This document shows positions 36,295 to 45,571 of a stretch of 64,000 bases of DNA, in pieces. Every line of letters begins with the position of its first letter. Positions within the stretch are counted from its first letter, which is position 1. A program made the translations under genes and the position numbers. The stretch comes from Skermanella pratensis (GTDB lineage Bacteria > Pseudomonadota > Alphaproteobacteria > Azospirillales > Azospirillaceae): contig NZ_CP030265.1 of the NCBI RefSeq assembly GCF_008843145.1, positions 1,285,001 through 1,349,000 on the forward strand. The letters are read 5' to 3'. The notes under the pieces are model-generated. The model made no database searches and was not told the DNA's origin. It worked only from the letters and a program-made list of their open reading frames with translations.

Positions 36295-36343
36295 CCGTAT
36301 GCCATCGGCGTTCGCCCTTCGGGCGAACGCCGATGGCATACGG
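36295..36343. terminator. 23-bp perfect hairpin between convergent genes
   Basis: The left arm 36295-36317 (CCGTATGCCATCGGCGTTCG...) and right arm 36321-36343 are perfectly complementary over 23 bp with a TTC loop. It lies between the convergent lipoprotein and RND genes and could terminate both transcripts. It lacks a long T-tract on either side (TTTATGC follows), and a related hairpin at 47608-47636 shares the GGCGTTCGCC-TTC core, so it may also be a mobile-type repeat. Confidence 0.65.
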
Positions 36344-36356
36344 TTTATGCGGGTTG

Positions 36357-39300
36357 TCACTCCGCCGGCTGTCGGTTGCGTAATCCCCGGAGTTGCCGGC
36401 GCAGTTCCTCCGCGACGGAATTGGCGGGGCGGGTGAAGCGGGCGAGCAGGTCGTAGAGCACCGGCGTGACGAACAGGGTCAGCAGCGAGGCAACGGTCAG
36501 CCCGCCGATGATCACGGCGCCGATCGCCACCCGGCTCTCGGCGCCGGCCCCGGTGGCGAGCAGCAGGGGAACCGCCCCCAGCACGGTGGACAGCACCGTC
36601 ATCAGGATCGGCCGGAAGCGGAGCGCCGATCCTTCGGTGATCGCCTGCCGGACATCCATCCCCCCGGCACGGAGCTGGTTGGCGAACTCGACGATCAGGA
36701 TGCCGTTCTTCGCCATCAGGCCGATCAGCAGAACCATCCCGACCTGGCTGTAGATGTTCAGCGACAACCCTCCCACGGCCAGCGCACCGAGCGCGCCGGC
36801 GAGTCCGAGCGGCACCGTCAGCATGATGATCAGCGGGTGGATGAAGCTTTCGAACTGGGCGGCCAGCACCAGGAAGACGATCAGCAGCGCGATCCCGAAG
36901 GTGATGGCGATGCCGCCGGATGTCTCCAGGAACTGCTGGCTCTGCCCGGTATAGCTGAGCCGGCCCTCGGGCGGCAGCTCCTCCGCCGCGATCTCGTTCA
37001 TGAAGTCGATGGCGGAGCCCAGGTCGTACCCGTCGGCCAGCGATGCCGAGACGGTGATCGACGGCAGCCGGTCGAACCGCTTCAGCTCCGGCGCCGCCGC
37101 CAGCTCCTCCAGGGTGATCAGCGCATTGAGCGGGACCAGCGATCCGTCGTCGCCGGCCCGGACGAAGATGTTCTTCAGGTCGGCCGGCGTCTGGCGGTCG
37201 CTGTCGCGCGCCTGGATGATCACGGGATAGACCCGGCCGCGGTTGATGTAGTCGGTGACCTCGCGGGACGCCAGCATGGTCTGGAGCGTGCTGCCGATCT
37301 GCTCGATCCCGATCTCCAGGTCGTCGGCCTTGCGGCGGTCGATCAGCACGTTGAACTGGGGCCGCGTCGCCTCGAAATCGGTCTCGACGTTCTGAAGGCC
37401 GGGATTTTCCAGGGCGCGGGCGATGATGCGGTCCGACCATTCCTGGATCGTGTCGTAGTCCTGGCCGCCGATCACCACCTGGAGCGGCGCGCTGCTGCCG
37501 CGCTGGCCCAGCCCGGCGGGGTTGACCGGGAAGGCGCGGACACCGGGTATGCCGCTGACTCCGGGAATGATCGAGTTCACGATCTCGCGCTGGCTCCGCT
37601 CCCGCTCGGCCCAGTCGGCCAGGCCCACCACCACGAAACCCCGGCCCGGCTGGTTGCGGAATCCCACGATGGCGAAGATGCGGTCGGCTTCTCCCGTTTC
37701 CCGCAAGGGGGACAGGATTTCCTCGATCCGGCGGACATTGGAATCGGTGTAGCCGGCCGTGGCCCCTTCGGGAGCGGTCACCGGAATGAAGAAGACGCCG
37801 CGGTCCTCCGTCGGGGTCAGCTCGCGCGGGAGGATGTCGTAGAGCAGGACCGTCCCGGCCGAGATCGCGCCCGCCACCGCGAGCACCAGCACGGGCATGC
37901 CGAGCGCGCGCCCGAGCAGGCGCCTGTAGCCTTCCGCCATGGCGTTGAAGGCGCGCTCCAGCCCGCGGCCGATCCGCCCGGGCTTCTCCTCGCCGCGCAG
38001 CAGCTTGGAGCACAGCATGGCGCACAGGGACAGCGCCACGAAGGTCGAGATCGCGACCGCCGCGGCCATGACGATGCCGAATTCGGCGAACAGGCGGCCG
38101 ACCTGTCCCTCCAGCGTCGAGATGGGCAGGAAGACGGCGACCAGGGTCAGCGAGGTCGCGATCACCGCGAAGGTGACCTGCCGGGTGCCGAGGAAGGCTG
38201 CCGCCAGCGGATGCTCGCCCCCTTCGACCCGCCGCTGGATGTTCTCCAGCACGACGATCGCATCGTCCACCACCAGGCCGATCGCGAGCAGGAGCGCCAG
38301 CAGGGTCAGGACGTTGATCGAGAAGCCGAAGGCATAGATGAAGGCCAGCGTGCCGATCACGGCGACCGGGATGGTGACGGCCGGCACGATCGTTGCGCGG
38401 ACGGAATGAAGAAACAGGAAGATCACCGTGATCACCAGCAGCACCGACAGGCCGAGCGCTATCACCACCTCCTCGATCGACTGGGAGATGAAGATGGCGT
38501 CGTCGGAGCTGACCATCACCGACATGCCTTCGGGCAGGGTGGGGCGCAGCGCCTCCAGCTCGGCGCGGACCTGGTTGCTGACCTCGATCGTGTTGGCCTG
38601 GGACTGCCGCAGCACGCCCAGCCCTACGGCGGCTTGGCCGTTGGAACGGACGATGGAATTGTCGTCCTCGACGCCCAGCTCCACCTGAGCCAGGTCGCCC
38701 AGCCGGACGGGGAAATTGCCGACCTGCGCCACGACGATGTCGCGGAACTCGTCCACCGTGCGCAGCCGGGTGTCGGTCCGGATGGTGAACTGGCGGGAGA
38801 CCGATTCCAGCTCTCCCGCCGGCAATTCCACATTGTTCCGCCGCAGGGCCGACTCCACGTCGGCGACCGTCAGGTTGCGGGCGGCCAGCGCCTCGCGGTT
38901 CAGCCAGATGCGGATCGCGTAGCGTCGCTCGCCGAAGATCTCGACCTGCGCGACGCCGTTCAGCACCGACAGCCGGTCCACGATGAAACGGCTGGCATAG
39001 TCGTTGATGTCGGCCGGCGTCATGCGGTCGCTGGTGATGGCGATGCGCATGATCGGCTGGGCATCGCTGTCGGTCTTGACGATTTCCGGCGGGTCCGCCT
39101 CGTCGGGCAAGTCGATGGAAACGCGGCCGACCGCGTCGCGCACGTCGTTGGCCGCCTGGTCGATGTCGCGGGAGGTGATGAACTCGACCACGATGCGGCC
39201 GCGCCCCAGCCGGCTCGACGAGCTGATGCTGCGGATGCCGTCGACGCTGCTGATGCCGCCTTCGATCACCTCGATGATCTCGGTGTCGATGATCTCAGGG

Positions 39301-39461
39301 GCCGCGCCCGGATATGTCGTCGTGATCGTCACGACCGCGGTGTCGACGTCGGGCAGTTCGCGCACCGGCAGCCGCAGCAGGGCGGCGATGCCGATGACCA
39401 CGATCAGCGCGCTGAGCACGATCGCGAGGACCGGACGCTTGATGCAGAGGTCGGAGATCAT
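36357..39461 (-). CDS. RND efflux transporter, inner-membrane permease (HAE1/AcrB-like)
   Basis: 1034 residues. N-terminus MISDLCIKRPVLAIVLSALI begins the first membrane helix. The proton-relay motif in TM4 reads LAIGLVVDDAIVVLENIQRR (two Asp). GAAPEIIDTEIIEVIEGGI and the C-terminal GLMAKNGILIVEFANQLR are typical of HAE1-type drug pumps. It works with the membrane fusion protein encoded four bases into its start (ATGA-type overlap); no outer-membrane channel gene is in the window. Substrate unknown. Confidence 0.95.
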   Translation of the reverse strand: MISDLCIKRPVLAIVLSALIVVIGIAALLRLPVRELPDVDTAVVTITTTYPGAAPEIIDTEIIEVIEGGISSVDGIRSISSSSRLGRGRIVVEFITSRDIDQAANDVRDAVGRVSIDLPDEADPPEIVKTDSDAQPIMRIAITSDRMTPADINDYASRFIVDRLSVLNGVAQVEIFGERRYAIRIWLNREALAARNLTVADVESALRRNNVELPAGELESVSRQFTIRTDTRLRTVDEFRDIVVAQVGNFPVRLGDLAQVELGVEDDNSIVRSNGQAAVGLGVLRQSQANTIEVSNQVRAELEALRPTLPEGMSVMVSSDDAIFISQSIEEVVIALGLSVLLVITVIFLFLHSVRATIVPAVTIPVAVIGTLAFIYAFGFSINVLTLLALLLAIGLVVDDAIVVLENIQRRVEGGEHPLAAAFLGTRQVTFAVIATSLTLVAVFLPISTLEGQVGRLFAEFGIVMAAAVAISTFVALSLCAMLCSKLLRGEEKPGRIGRGLERAFNAMAEGYRRLLGRALGMPVLVLAVAGAISAGTVLLYDILPRELTPTEDRGVFFIPVTAPEGATAGYTDSNVRRIEEILSPLRETGEADRIFAIVGFRNQPGRGFVVVGLADWAERERSQREIVNSIIPGVSGIPGVRAFPVNPAGLGQRGSSAPLQVVIGGQDYDTIQEWSDRIIARALENPGLQNVETDFEATRPQFNVLIDRRKADDLEIGIEQIGSTLQTMLASREVTDYINRGRVYPVIIQARDSDRQTPADLKNIFVRAGDDGSLVPLNALITLEELAAAPELKRFDRLPSITVSASLADGYDLGSAIDFMNEIAAEELPPEGRLSYTGQSQQFLETSGGIAITFGIALLIVFLVLAAQFESFIHPLIIMLTVPLGLAGALGALAVGGLSLNIYSQVGMVLLIGLMAKNGILIVEFANQLRAGGMDVRQAITEGSALRFRPILMTVLSTVLGAVPLLLATGAGAESRVAIGAVIIGGLTVASLLTLFVTPVLYDLLARFTRPANSVAEELRRQLRGLRNRQPAE

Positions 39462-40576
39462 CCCGCACGCTCCGCCACCTTGTCGGCGTCGCCCTCGGAA
39501 GAGGGGGCCGGCACGGCAGGCAGCCGGACGGCCGAGCCGGGGCGCAGCCGCTGGAGGCCCGCGGTGACGACGCGGTCGCCGATCCCGATGCCCTCGATCA
39601 CCTCGACCTCGCCGACCCGGCGCTGGCCCAGCCGTATCTCGACCCGCTCCGCCCGGGGCTCTGCCGGCGTTCCGATGATGCGGTAGACGAAGTTGGAGCG
39701 CCCTTCGGCCACCACGGCCTCCTCCGGGATCAGGATGGCGTCGGGGCGGGTGGACAGGGTAACCCGGGCCAGCATGAACAGGCCGCCGGGCATGCGTCCC
39801 TCGGGGTTGGGAAACTCGGCACGGACCCGGAACGACCGGGATACCGCGTCGATCCTCGTATCGATGGCGGCGACGGTACCGGTGAAGTCCGTGTCCGGGA
39901 ACGCCGTGCTGGTGGCGCTTACCGGCTGGCCGTGGCGGATCGCGCCGAAGAAACGCTCCGGCACGGCGAATTCAAGCTCGATGACGGACAGGTCGTCCAG
40001 CCGGGTCAGCACCGTGCTGTCGGTGACGCGGGCACCCATGTCGACCTCCCGCAGTCCGACGATGCCGGCGAAGGGCGCGTTGACGGTACGGTCGCGCAAC
40101 CGCTGGCGCTCCGCCGCGACGCGCGCCTCGGCCGTGAGGAAGGCCGCCCGCAACTCGTCCACCCGCGCCTCCGAGACGGCGTTGTTGGAGATGAGCTGCC
40201 GGGCGCGGTCCAGCTGCGCCCGGGCATCGGTCAGGACGGCCTCGGCCTCCGCGAGGTTCGCCTCCTGGATGCCGCGGTCGAGCCGGACCAGGGGCTGGCC
40301 CTGTTCGACGCGCTGCCCGGTCTCGAACAGGATCTCGTCGACCCGGCCGCTGTCGTCGGCGATCACCTCGATCGACTGGCGCGGCCGGGTGGTCCCGACC
40401 GCCTCGATCACCTCGGAAACCTCGCCCCTGCGGGCCTCGGCGACTTCGACCGGCACGGCACGGGGACCCTCGGCCTGCTGGGCGGCGCCGCTTCCCGGCG
40501 TGTCCAGGTACCACCAGGCACCTGCGGAAATGGCGATCAGGACCAGGACGATGACGATCTGGCGGACCATGGTCAT
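39458..40576 (-). CDS. RND efflux periplasmic adaptor (membrane fusion protein)
   Basis: 372 residues. One N-terminal anchor (VRQIVIVLVLIAISAGAWWY), then the adaptor order: barrel-sandwich half (AVGTTRPRQSIEVIADDSGR), alpha hairpin (QLDRARQLISNNAVSEARVD), second half NAPFAGIVGLREVDMGARV, and beta-barrel. It bridges the RND pump to an outer-membrane channel. Its stop overlaps the pump start by four bases. An ATG at 40570 is an alternative start two codons in. The CRISPR array lies ~310 bases upstream on the other side of its promoter region. Confidence 0.94.
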   Translation of the reverse strand: MTMVRQIVIVLVLIAISAGAWWYLDTPGSGAAQQAEGPRAVPVEVAEARRGEVSEVIEAVGTTRPRQSIEVIADDSGRVDEILFETGQRVEQGQPLVRLDRGIQEANLAEAEAVLTDARAQLDRARQLISNNAVSEARVDELRAAFLTAEARVAAERQRLRDRTVNAPFAGIVGLREVDMGARVTDSTVLTRLDDLSVIELEFAVPERFFGAIRHGQPVSATSTAFPDTDFTGTVAAIDTRIDAVSRSFRVRAEFPNPEGRMPGGLFMLARVTLSTRPDAILIPEEAVVAEGRSNFVYRIIGTPAEPRAERVEIRLGQRRVGEVEVIEGIGIGDRVVTAGLQRLRPGSAVRLPAVPAPSSEGDADKVAERAG

Positions 40577-40889
40577 CGAGCGGCTCTTTGCATGTATGGT
40601 TCCCCGGCGGTGGATCGACCTCCTATAAGCTTGCGGCGGAACGGCTCAGGACAAGGGTGAATCTGACCGGGCACCCTTCCGCGTGCCTGCGCGAACCCTT
40701 CCGCGTGCCCGCGCGAACCCCAAGCGGTCGTATTTTCCCCGGGAGGTTCGTGCGGGCGATTCCTCTTGCATAATCAACGCATCCGGGCAGGATGGCATGG
40801 TTGGGCGCCTGTCTGCGGCGTCCGCGTTGGGGAGGTTCGCGCAAGAGCCTGTCTGCGCGGTTATTTTACAAGTAGATAGCAGAGACTAG
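40577..40889. other. Intergenic region: RND promoter side and CRISPR leader
   Basis: 313 bases. A 22-bp tandem repeat occurs at 40674-40717 (CCCTTCCGCGTGCCTGCGCG... then the same with one change). The part from about 40780 to 40889, directly before the first CRISPR repeat, turns AT-rich (GGTTATTTTACAAGTAGATA) and is the likely leader. No gene is supported. Confidence 0.5.
40674..40717 (+). repeat. 22-bp tandem repeat, two copies
   Basis: Copies at 40674-40695 and 40696-40717 differ at one base (CCTGCGCG versus CCCGCGCG). Non-coding, between the RND adaptor gene and the CRISPR leader. No role assigned. Confidence 0.6.
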
Positions 40890-41318
40890 GTCGCCTCCCG
40901 TGCGGGGCGTGGATTGAAACGATATGGCCGCGAGCCAGTCGAACGCCCTGTACAGGTCGCCTCCCGTGCGGGGGCGTGGATTGAAACGATTCCGGCAGGA
41001 CCTTCTGGTACCAGCCTTGCCCGTCGCCTCCCGTGCGGGGGCGTGGATTGAAACTTCGGCGTCGATCGCGGCAAGTTCTTCGATGAGGCGTCGCCTCCCG
41101 TGCGGGGGCGTGGATTGAAACTCGCCCTTGGCGTGGCGATTACTGGTGCCGCCGCGTCGCCTCCCGTGCGCGGGCGTGGATTGAAACGACGACACGACCT
41201 ATTGGGTTCCGGATGCCGGCGGTCGCCTCCCGTGCGGGGGCGTGGATTGAAACCACGGTTGGCGGTGCGCGGGCTGGTGCCGCCGCGTCGCCTCCCGTGC
41301 GGGGGCGTGGATTGAAAT
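40890..41318 (+). CRISPR. CRISPR array, 7 repeats and 6 spacers, type I-C-like repeat, no cas genes
   Basis: Repeat consensus is 32 bases: begins GTCGCCTCCCGTGCGGGGGC and ends GTGGATTGAAAC, as in type I-C repeats. Starts at 40890, 40956, 41023, 41090, 41156, 41222 and 41287. Spacers are 33-35 bases. The first repeat lacks one G (31 bases); the fifth has a G-to-C change (GTGCGCGGG). The last ends GAAAT instead of GAAAC, the usual decay at the leader-distal end, so the leader is on the left. No cas gene is within the window on either side, so this is a remote or orphan array here. Confidence 0.95.
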
Positions 41319-41348
41319 GCTCGCTTACCGATGAGCAGCGGGACCTAG

Positions 41349-41384
41349 GCGCGGTCGCGCTTCGCGCGGTCGCGCTTCGCGCGG
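41349..41384 (+). repeat. 15-bp tandem repeat, 2.4 copies
   Basis: GCGCGGTCGCGCTTC at 41349 and 41364, followed by GCGCGG. Lies just after the CRISPR array and before the MazF-type toxin stop. Self-complementary, so it could fold into a hairpin and end transcription of the array. Confidence 0.5.
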
Positions 41385-41460
41385 GGAGTTTCGGCACCGC
41401 TGGTTGCTGGGCGGAAAATGCGGATTGTCGCCAAGGCTGCCGCTCCAGGGGGCCGGCGTC

Positions 41461-41787
41461 TCAATCCGACAGGCCGATCGTGAACGCCACGGCGGATGCG
41501 ATCCGGGCCAGATCTTCGTCCGAGACCCGGCCAATCACCGACCCGATGCGGCGGCGATGCACGGTCAGGGGCTTGTCCGCCATGACCTGGGAAATCTCAA
41601 GCAGCCCGTTCTCGGTGCTCGGGCTGAGCGTTATGCGCAGGTCGCTGGCCACCAGTTCTTTCGTGCACTGGACGATCACCACTGATGGATGGTCCTGCGG
41701 AATAGCGTCTGTCTGGAGGATCACAGCAGGGCGCGGTTTGCCGTAGTCGCCGGTCGTCGCAACCGTCACGACATCACCGCGCCGCAT
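41461..41787 (-). CDS. MazF/PemK-family toxin (endoribonuclease)
   Basis: 108 residues. Typical MazF start MRRGDVVTVATTGDYGKPRP, then AVILQTDA and VVIVQCTKEL, and a C-terminal region HRRRIGSVIGRVSDEDLARI. Family members cleave mRNA at short motifs. The gene overlaps its antitoxin by 14 bases and lies 142 bases after the CRISPR array, convergent with the array's transcription. Confidence 0.92.
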   Translation of the reverse strand: MRRGDVVTVATTGDYGKPRPAVILQTDAIPQDHPSVVIVQCTKELVASDLRITLSPSTENGLLEISQVMADKPLTVHRRRIGSVIGRVSDEDLARIASAVAFTIGLSD

Positions 41788-41995
41788 CGGCGTCTTCGTT
41801 GTCCAGGATGTTCACCGCCTCGATCCAGGCAAGAGCTTCTTCCTCTGCTTCGCGAGGGAAGCGCCGGACCTGTTCGGCAATACGCTGGCGCACAACGGGC
41901 GACCGTGCATCGAGGATGAACATCCGCACTTCCCGCCGCCCGGCAGCGCGCTGCCGTTCCCGGTAGCGTTCGACTCGTTGAGATGCCGCTGACAT
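41774..41995 (-). CDS. MazE-type antitoxin (DUF3018-like)
   Basis: 73 residues. ASQRVERYRERQRAAGRREV followed by LDARSPVVRQRIAEQVRR and an acidic C-terminal EAVNILDNEDADA that would wrap the toxin. This is the small alphaproteobacterial antitoxin family that pairs with MazF. It starts upstream and overlaps the toxin start. Inverted repeats just upstream fit self-regulation. Confidence 0.87.
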   Translation of the reverse strand: MSAASQRVERYRERQRAAGRREVRMFILDARSPVVRQRIAEQVRRFPREAEEEALAWIEAVNILDNEDADAAR

Positions 41996-42005
41996 TGTCG
42001 CCCCT

Positions 42006-42043
42006 CGTTACGCGTTCTCGTTCGCGTAACATAACGCGTAACG
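42006..42043 (-). promoter_or_regulatory. Operator-like inverted repeats upstream of the MazEF-type pair
   Basis: CGTTACGCGTT at 42006-42016 is the exact inverse of AACGCGTAACG at 42033-42043, with a third half-site CGCGTAAC at 42023-42030. It starts 10 bases before the antitoxin ATG, the expected position for autoregulation by the antitoxin-toxin complex. Confidence 0.65.
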
Positions 42044-42195
42044 ATGCCGTGATCAACACCGTGCGAAGAAGCTGGCAGTGAGGCGCGGTCTGCCGCGAGC
42101 ATACCAGGAATACGGTCTCTGCGGACTTGGATGACCGGATCAAGCCAGTCATGAAGATGAAGGGTGCGGCCCTGCCGGAACAGGGCCGCGCTGCC

Positions 42196-43995
42196 TCAGT
42201 GCGAGTGGCGGGGCATGCCGCTGGTGTGGACGACGTCCTGGTACTTGACCGCCATCTCCAGGCATCCGCCGTCCGAGAGCTGGCCGACCAGTCCGCGGTA
42301 GAGTTCCTGCCACGGCGTCTGGTGCTTCAGCTCCGGCAGCTTCAGCGCCGCGCGGCGGGCCGCGATCTCCTCGTCGGAGGCGAGCAGGTCGACGCGGCGC
42401 TTGCGCAGGTCCACCCTTACCTTGTCGCCGGTCTTCAGCAGGGCCAAGCCGCCGCCGACCGCCGCCTCGGGCGAGGCGTTCAGGATCGACGGGCTGGCCG
42501 AGGTGCCGCTCTGGCGTCCGTCGCCGATCGTCGGCAGGGAGACGATGCCCCGCTTGATCAGGTGGTCGGGCGGCTGCATGTTCACGACCTCGGCGGAGCC
42601 GGGGTATCCGACGGTGCCGCAGCCGCGGATGAACAGGATGCAGTTCTCGTCGATGTCGAGCGACGGGTCGTTGATCCGCGAGTGGTATTCCTCCGGTCCT
42701 TCGAAGACGATCGCCCGGCCGACGAAGGCGTCGGGATCGTCGGGATTGGACAGGTATTGCTTGCGGAAATCGGGGCTGATGACGCTGGTCTTCATCACAG
42801 CCGAGTCGAACAGGTTGCCGCCCATGACGAGCATGCCGGCTTCCTCCATCAGAGGCTTGCCGTAGGGACGGATCACGTCGTCGTCCGGATCGGGCGCCCG
42901 TTCGACGTTCTCGCCCATCGACTTGCCGGTGACGGTCGGCGCCCCGGTATGGATGCGGCCGGCCTTGATCAGTTCCTTCATGACGGTCGGAACGCCGCCG
43001 GCACGGTGGAACGCCTCGCCCAGATAGAATCCGGCCGGCTGGCAGTTGACCAGCAGCGGAACGTCGTGCCCGAACTTCTGCCAGTCGTCCAGCGTCAGGT
43101 CCACGCCGACATGGCGCGCGATCGAGATCAGGTGCGGCGGGGTGTTGGTCGAGGCGCCGATCGCCGAGGCGACCACGATGGCGTTCTCGAACGCCTCGCG
43201 GGTCATCACCTTGCGCGGGGTCAGGTCCTCGCGGACCATGTCCACGATCCGCTTGCCGGTCAGGTAGGCGATCTGGCCGCGCTCGCGGTACGGGCCGGGG
43301 ATGGCGGCGCAGCCGGGCAGGGACATGCCCAGCGCCTCGGCGATCGAGTTCATCGACAGGGCGGTGCCCATGGTGTTGCAGTGGCCGACGCTGGGGGCCG
43401 ACGAGCTGACCATGTCCATGAACTCGTCATAGCCGATCTTGTCGGCGGCGAGCATGCGGCGCGCCTCCCACACGATGGTGCCGGAGCCGGCGAGCTTGCC
43501 CTTGTAGTGCCCGTCGAGCATCGGTCCGCCCGACAGGACGATGGCCGGGATGTTGACGGTCGCCGCACCGGTCAGCATGGCGGGCGTGGTCTTGTCGCAG
43601 CCGGTGGTCAGCACGACGCCGTCGAGCGGATAGCCGTACAGCACCTCGACCAGGCCCAGGTAGGCCAGCGTGCGGTCGAGCGCCGCGGTCGGGCGCTTGC
43701 CGGTTTCCTGGATCGGATGGACCGGGAATTCCAGCGGGATGCCGCCGGCTTCGCGGATGCCGTCCTTGACGCGGGATGCCAGCTCGACGTGGTGGCGGTT
43801 GCAGGGCGCCAGGTCGCTGCCGGTCTGGGCGATGCCGATGATCGGCCGGCCGGACTGGATCTCCTGCCGGGTCAGGCCGTAGTTCAGGTAGCGCTCGATG
43901 TAGAGGGCGGTCATGTCGGGGTTCGACTGATCGTCGAACCAGGCTTGGCTGCGCAGTCTGCCCGAGGCGTTCTTGGCGGATGTCTCTGAGGTCAT
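42196..43995 (-). CDS. IlvD/Edd-family pentonate (L-arabinonate/D-xylonate) dehydratase
   Basis: 599 residues. Iron-sulfur ligand Cys in [21 protein letters not shown] and [16 protein letters not shown]. The sequence is closer in style to sugar-acid dehydratases than to Ilv[21 protein letters not shown] at the N-terminus and [20 protein letters not shown] near the C-terminus. It converts a pentonate to its 2-keto-3-deoxy acid in the non-phosphorylated arabinose/xylose route. The ATG at 43995 has GGAGGGGAG upstream. Monocistronic here; partner enzymes must be elsewhere. Confidence 0.9.
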   Translation of the reverse strand: MTSETSAKNASGRLRSQAWFDDQSNPDMTALYIERYLNYGLTRQEIQSGRPIIGIAQTGSDLAPCNRHHVELASRVKDGIREAGGIPLEFPVHPIQETGKRPTAALDRTLAYLGLVEVLYGYPLDGVVLTTGCDKTTPAMLTGAATVNIPAIVLSGGPMLDGHYKGKLAGSGTIVWEARRMLAADKIGYDEFMDMVSSSAPSVGHCNTMGTALSMNSIAEALGMSLPGCAAIPGPYRERGQIAYLTGKRIVDMVREDLTPRKVMTREAFENAIVVASAIGASTNTPPHLISIARHVGVDLTLDDWQKFGHDVPLLVNCQPAGFYLGEAFHRAGGVPTVMKELIKAGRIHTGAPTVTGKSMGENVERAPDPDDDVIRPYGKPLMEEAGMLVMGGNLFDSAVMKTSVISPDFRKQYLSNPDDPDAFVGRAIVFEGPEEYHSRINDPSLDIDENCILFIRGCGTVGYPGSAEVVNMQPPDHLIKRGIVSLPTIGDGRQSGTSASPSILNASPEAAVGGGLALLKTGDKVRVDLRKRRVDLLASDEEIAARRAALKLPELKHQTPWQELYRGLVGQLSDGGCLEMAVKYQDVVHTSGMPRHSH

Positions 43996-44250
43996 GGTTC
44001 TCCCCTCCCTCCGTTCTTGTGGTCGCCAGTTTGGCTGGTATGGCAGTCAGGGACAATAGGGCGGAGGCAATAAATCCGCAGTCGCGGGGCGGCGGCACGG
44101 GTAAAATGAGTTCGCTCCGCCCTCCGGGAATTGGCTTAAATTAACGATTTGTTGCTTCTCCGGATGCTATCGTCTTCCCGTGCAGTGGCGGGTCGGTGCG
44201 GGAAGACAGATGAGCGCGCTCAACGGTTCAGCCGGAGTGATGTGGCCATT

Positions 44251-45542
44251 ATGAATCGCCCGAGGCAGGATCGCCCGCCTCGCGACTGGGTGCGCGTGAA
44301 GCCGGGGAGAAGGCTGCGGCGGTTCCGGAAAAGCCGCAACACGACGACGAACGCCTGCTCAAGCTGCTGCAATCCGCGAAGCGTGAACTGCAGGGGCTTC
44401 GCCTGATCCACCTCCATCTGTCGATCCTTCAGGACAAGAATTACGGCGACATTCACGAGATCAAGCGGGCGGTCCAGGCGATCGCCGACAACTCTGCTTA
44501 TCTCCAGCTGTTCACCCTGTCCAACGACGACGTGCTGATCCTGTACAAGGGCATCAAGTTCTCGACGATCACGGAGGCCTGCCAGAAGATCGAGAAGCTG
44601 ATGCTGGCCCGGACGAAAATGTCGGGGCTGAACGCCTATCGCGAGAATTCGCTCTACTCGATCATGGAGCTGTCGCTCAACTTCGTGAACGTCATCCGGT
44701 TCATCGAGGGCCTGGGCGCGGATGGCGGCGGCGGCGATACCGCCAAGGCCGCCACGAAGGAGCCGATCAGCCTGGAGGAACTGGCCAAGATCGAGCGCCA
44801 GATCGGAAACTTCGACCTGTCGCCCTTCATGCTCAACCAGCCGATCGTCGATATCCAGGCCGAAGAGGGCAACCGGCGCGAATATTTCGAGGTCTATATC
44901 GCCGTCAAATCCCTGGAGGATCGCCTCAGCCCGGAGTTCGACCTGACGGCCAACCGGTGGCTGTTCAATTACTTCACGTCCAGCCTGGACCATGCGGTCC
45001 TGAAGTCGCTGAACCATGGCGTCGACTTCATCCGTGGGCACAAGATCGGCCTCAACCTCAATCTCAGCACGATCATGTCGTCGGTGTTCGTCAAGTTCGA
45101 CGAACGGCTGACCATGGAACTGCGCGGCAACATCGTGCTGGAGATCAACAAGGCCGACTTGGTCGAGAATATCGAGACCTACAAGGAGGTCGTCGAGTTC
45201 GCAAACAACCGCGGCTATTCGATCTGCATCGACGGAATCACCCCGATGTGGGTCGAGCACATGGACCTGGAATGCATGGCCTGCGACTATGCCAAGATGT
45301 TCTGGAGCAACGACCTGCTGGACATGGGCGAGGCCGCGCTGGAAAATTTCAGCGCGAAGATCCGCAGCCAGGAGAACTGCCGCTTCATCCTGGGCCGGTG
45401 CAGCACCGTGACCGGCCTGCTGTTCGCCCAGAAGCACGGCATCCACCTGGTCCAGGGGCGCATGGTCGATACCATCCTGCGGAAGGGCGTCAGGATCACC
45501 GACGCCCTGAAGATGGCCAATATCATGGAGGCGGACGAGTGA
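44251..45542 (+). CDS. Degenerate EAL-domain protein (apparent -1 nt frameshift near the 5' end)
   Basis: The C-terminal ~240 residues resemble an EAL fold (LSPFMLNQPIVDIQAEEGN, LNLNLSTIMSSVFVKFDERL, LVLEINKADLVE-like, GRMVDTILRKG) but lack the EAL signature and most metal ligands, so it is probably a c-di-GMP-independent or binding-only protein. The ORF is open from a GTG at 44532, yet similarity-like coding sequence runs well upstream (LLKLLQSAKRELQGLRLIHL) with no start codon. The only ATG with a sensible N-terminus, at 44251, is one base out of frame; one extra G near 44282-44284 or in GGGG at 44309-44312 would join them. Start therefore uncertain. Confidence 0.65.
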
Positions 45543-45571
45543 GGGGCAGGGCTTAGTCCATCGCAGGGCGA

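Noticed and set aside
36393-39686. 1097-residue open frame on the plus strand opposite the RND pump
   Set aside because: Antisense shadow of a clear RND pump gene; Gln/Asp/His-rich low-complexity product.
40866-41315. Several ORFs with repeated SRAGAWIET/SPPVRGRGLK or FNPRPRTGGD phrases
   Set aside because: These are translations of the CRISPR repeats and spacers, a common artefact.
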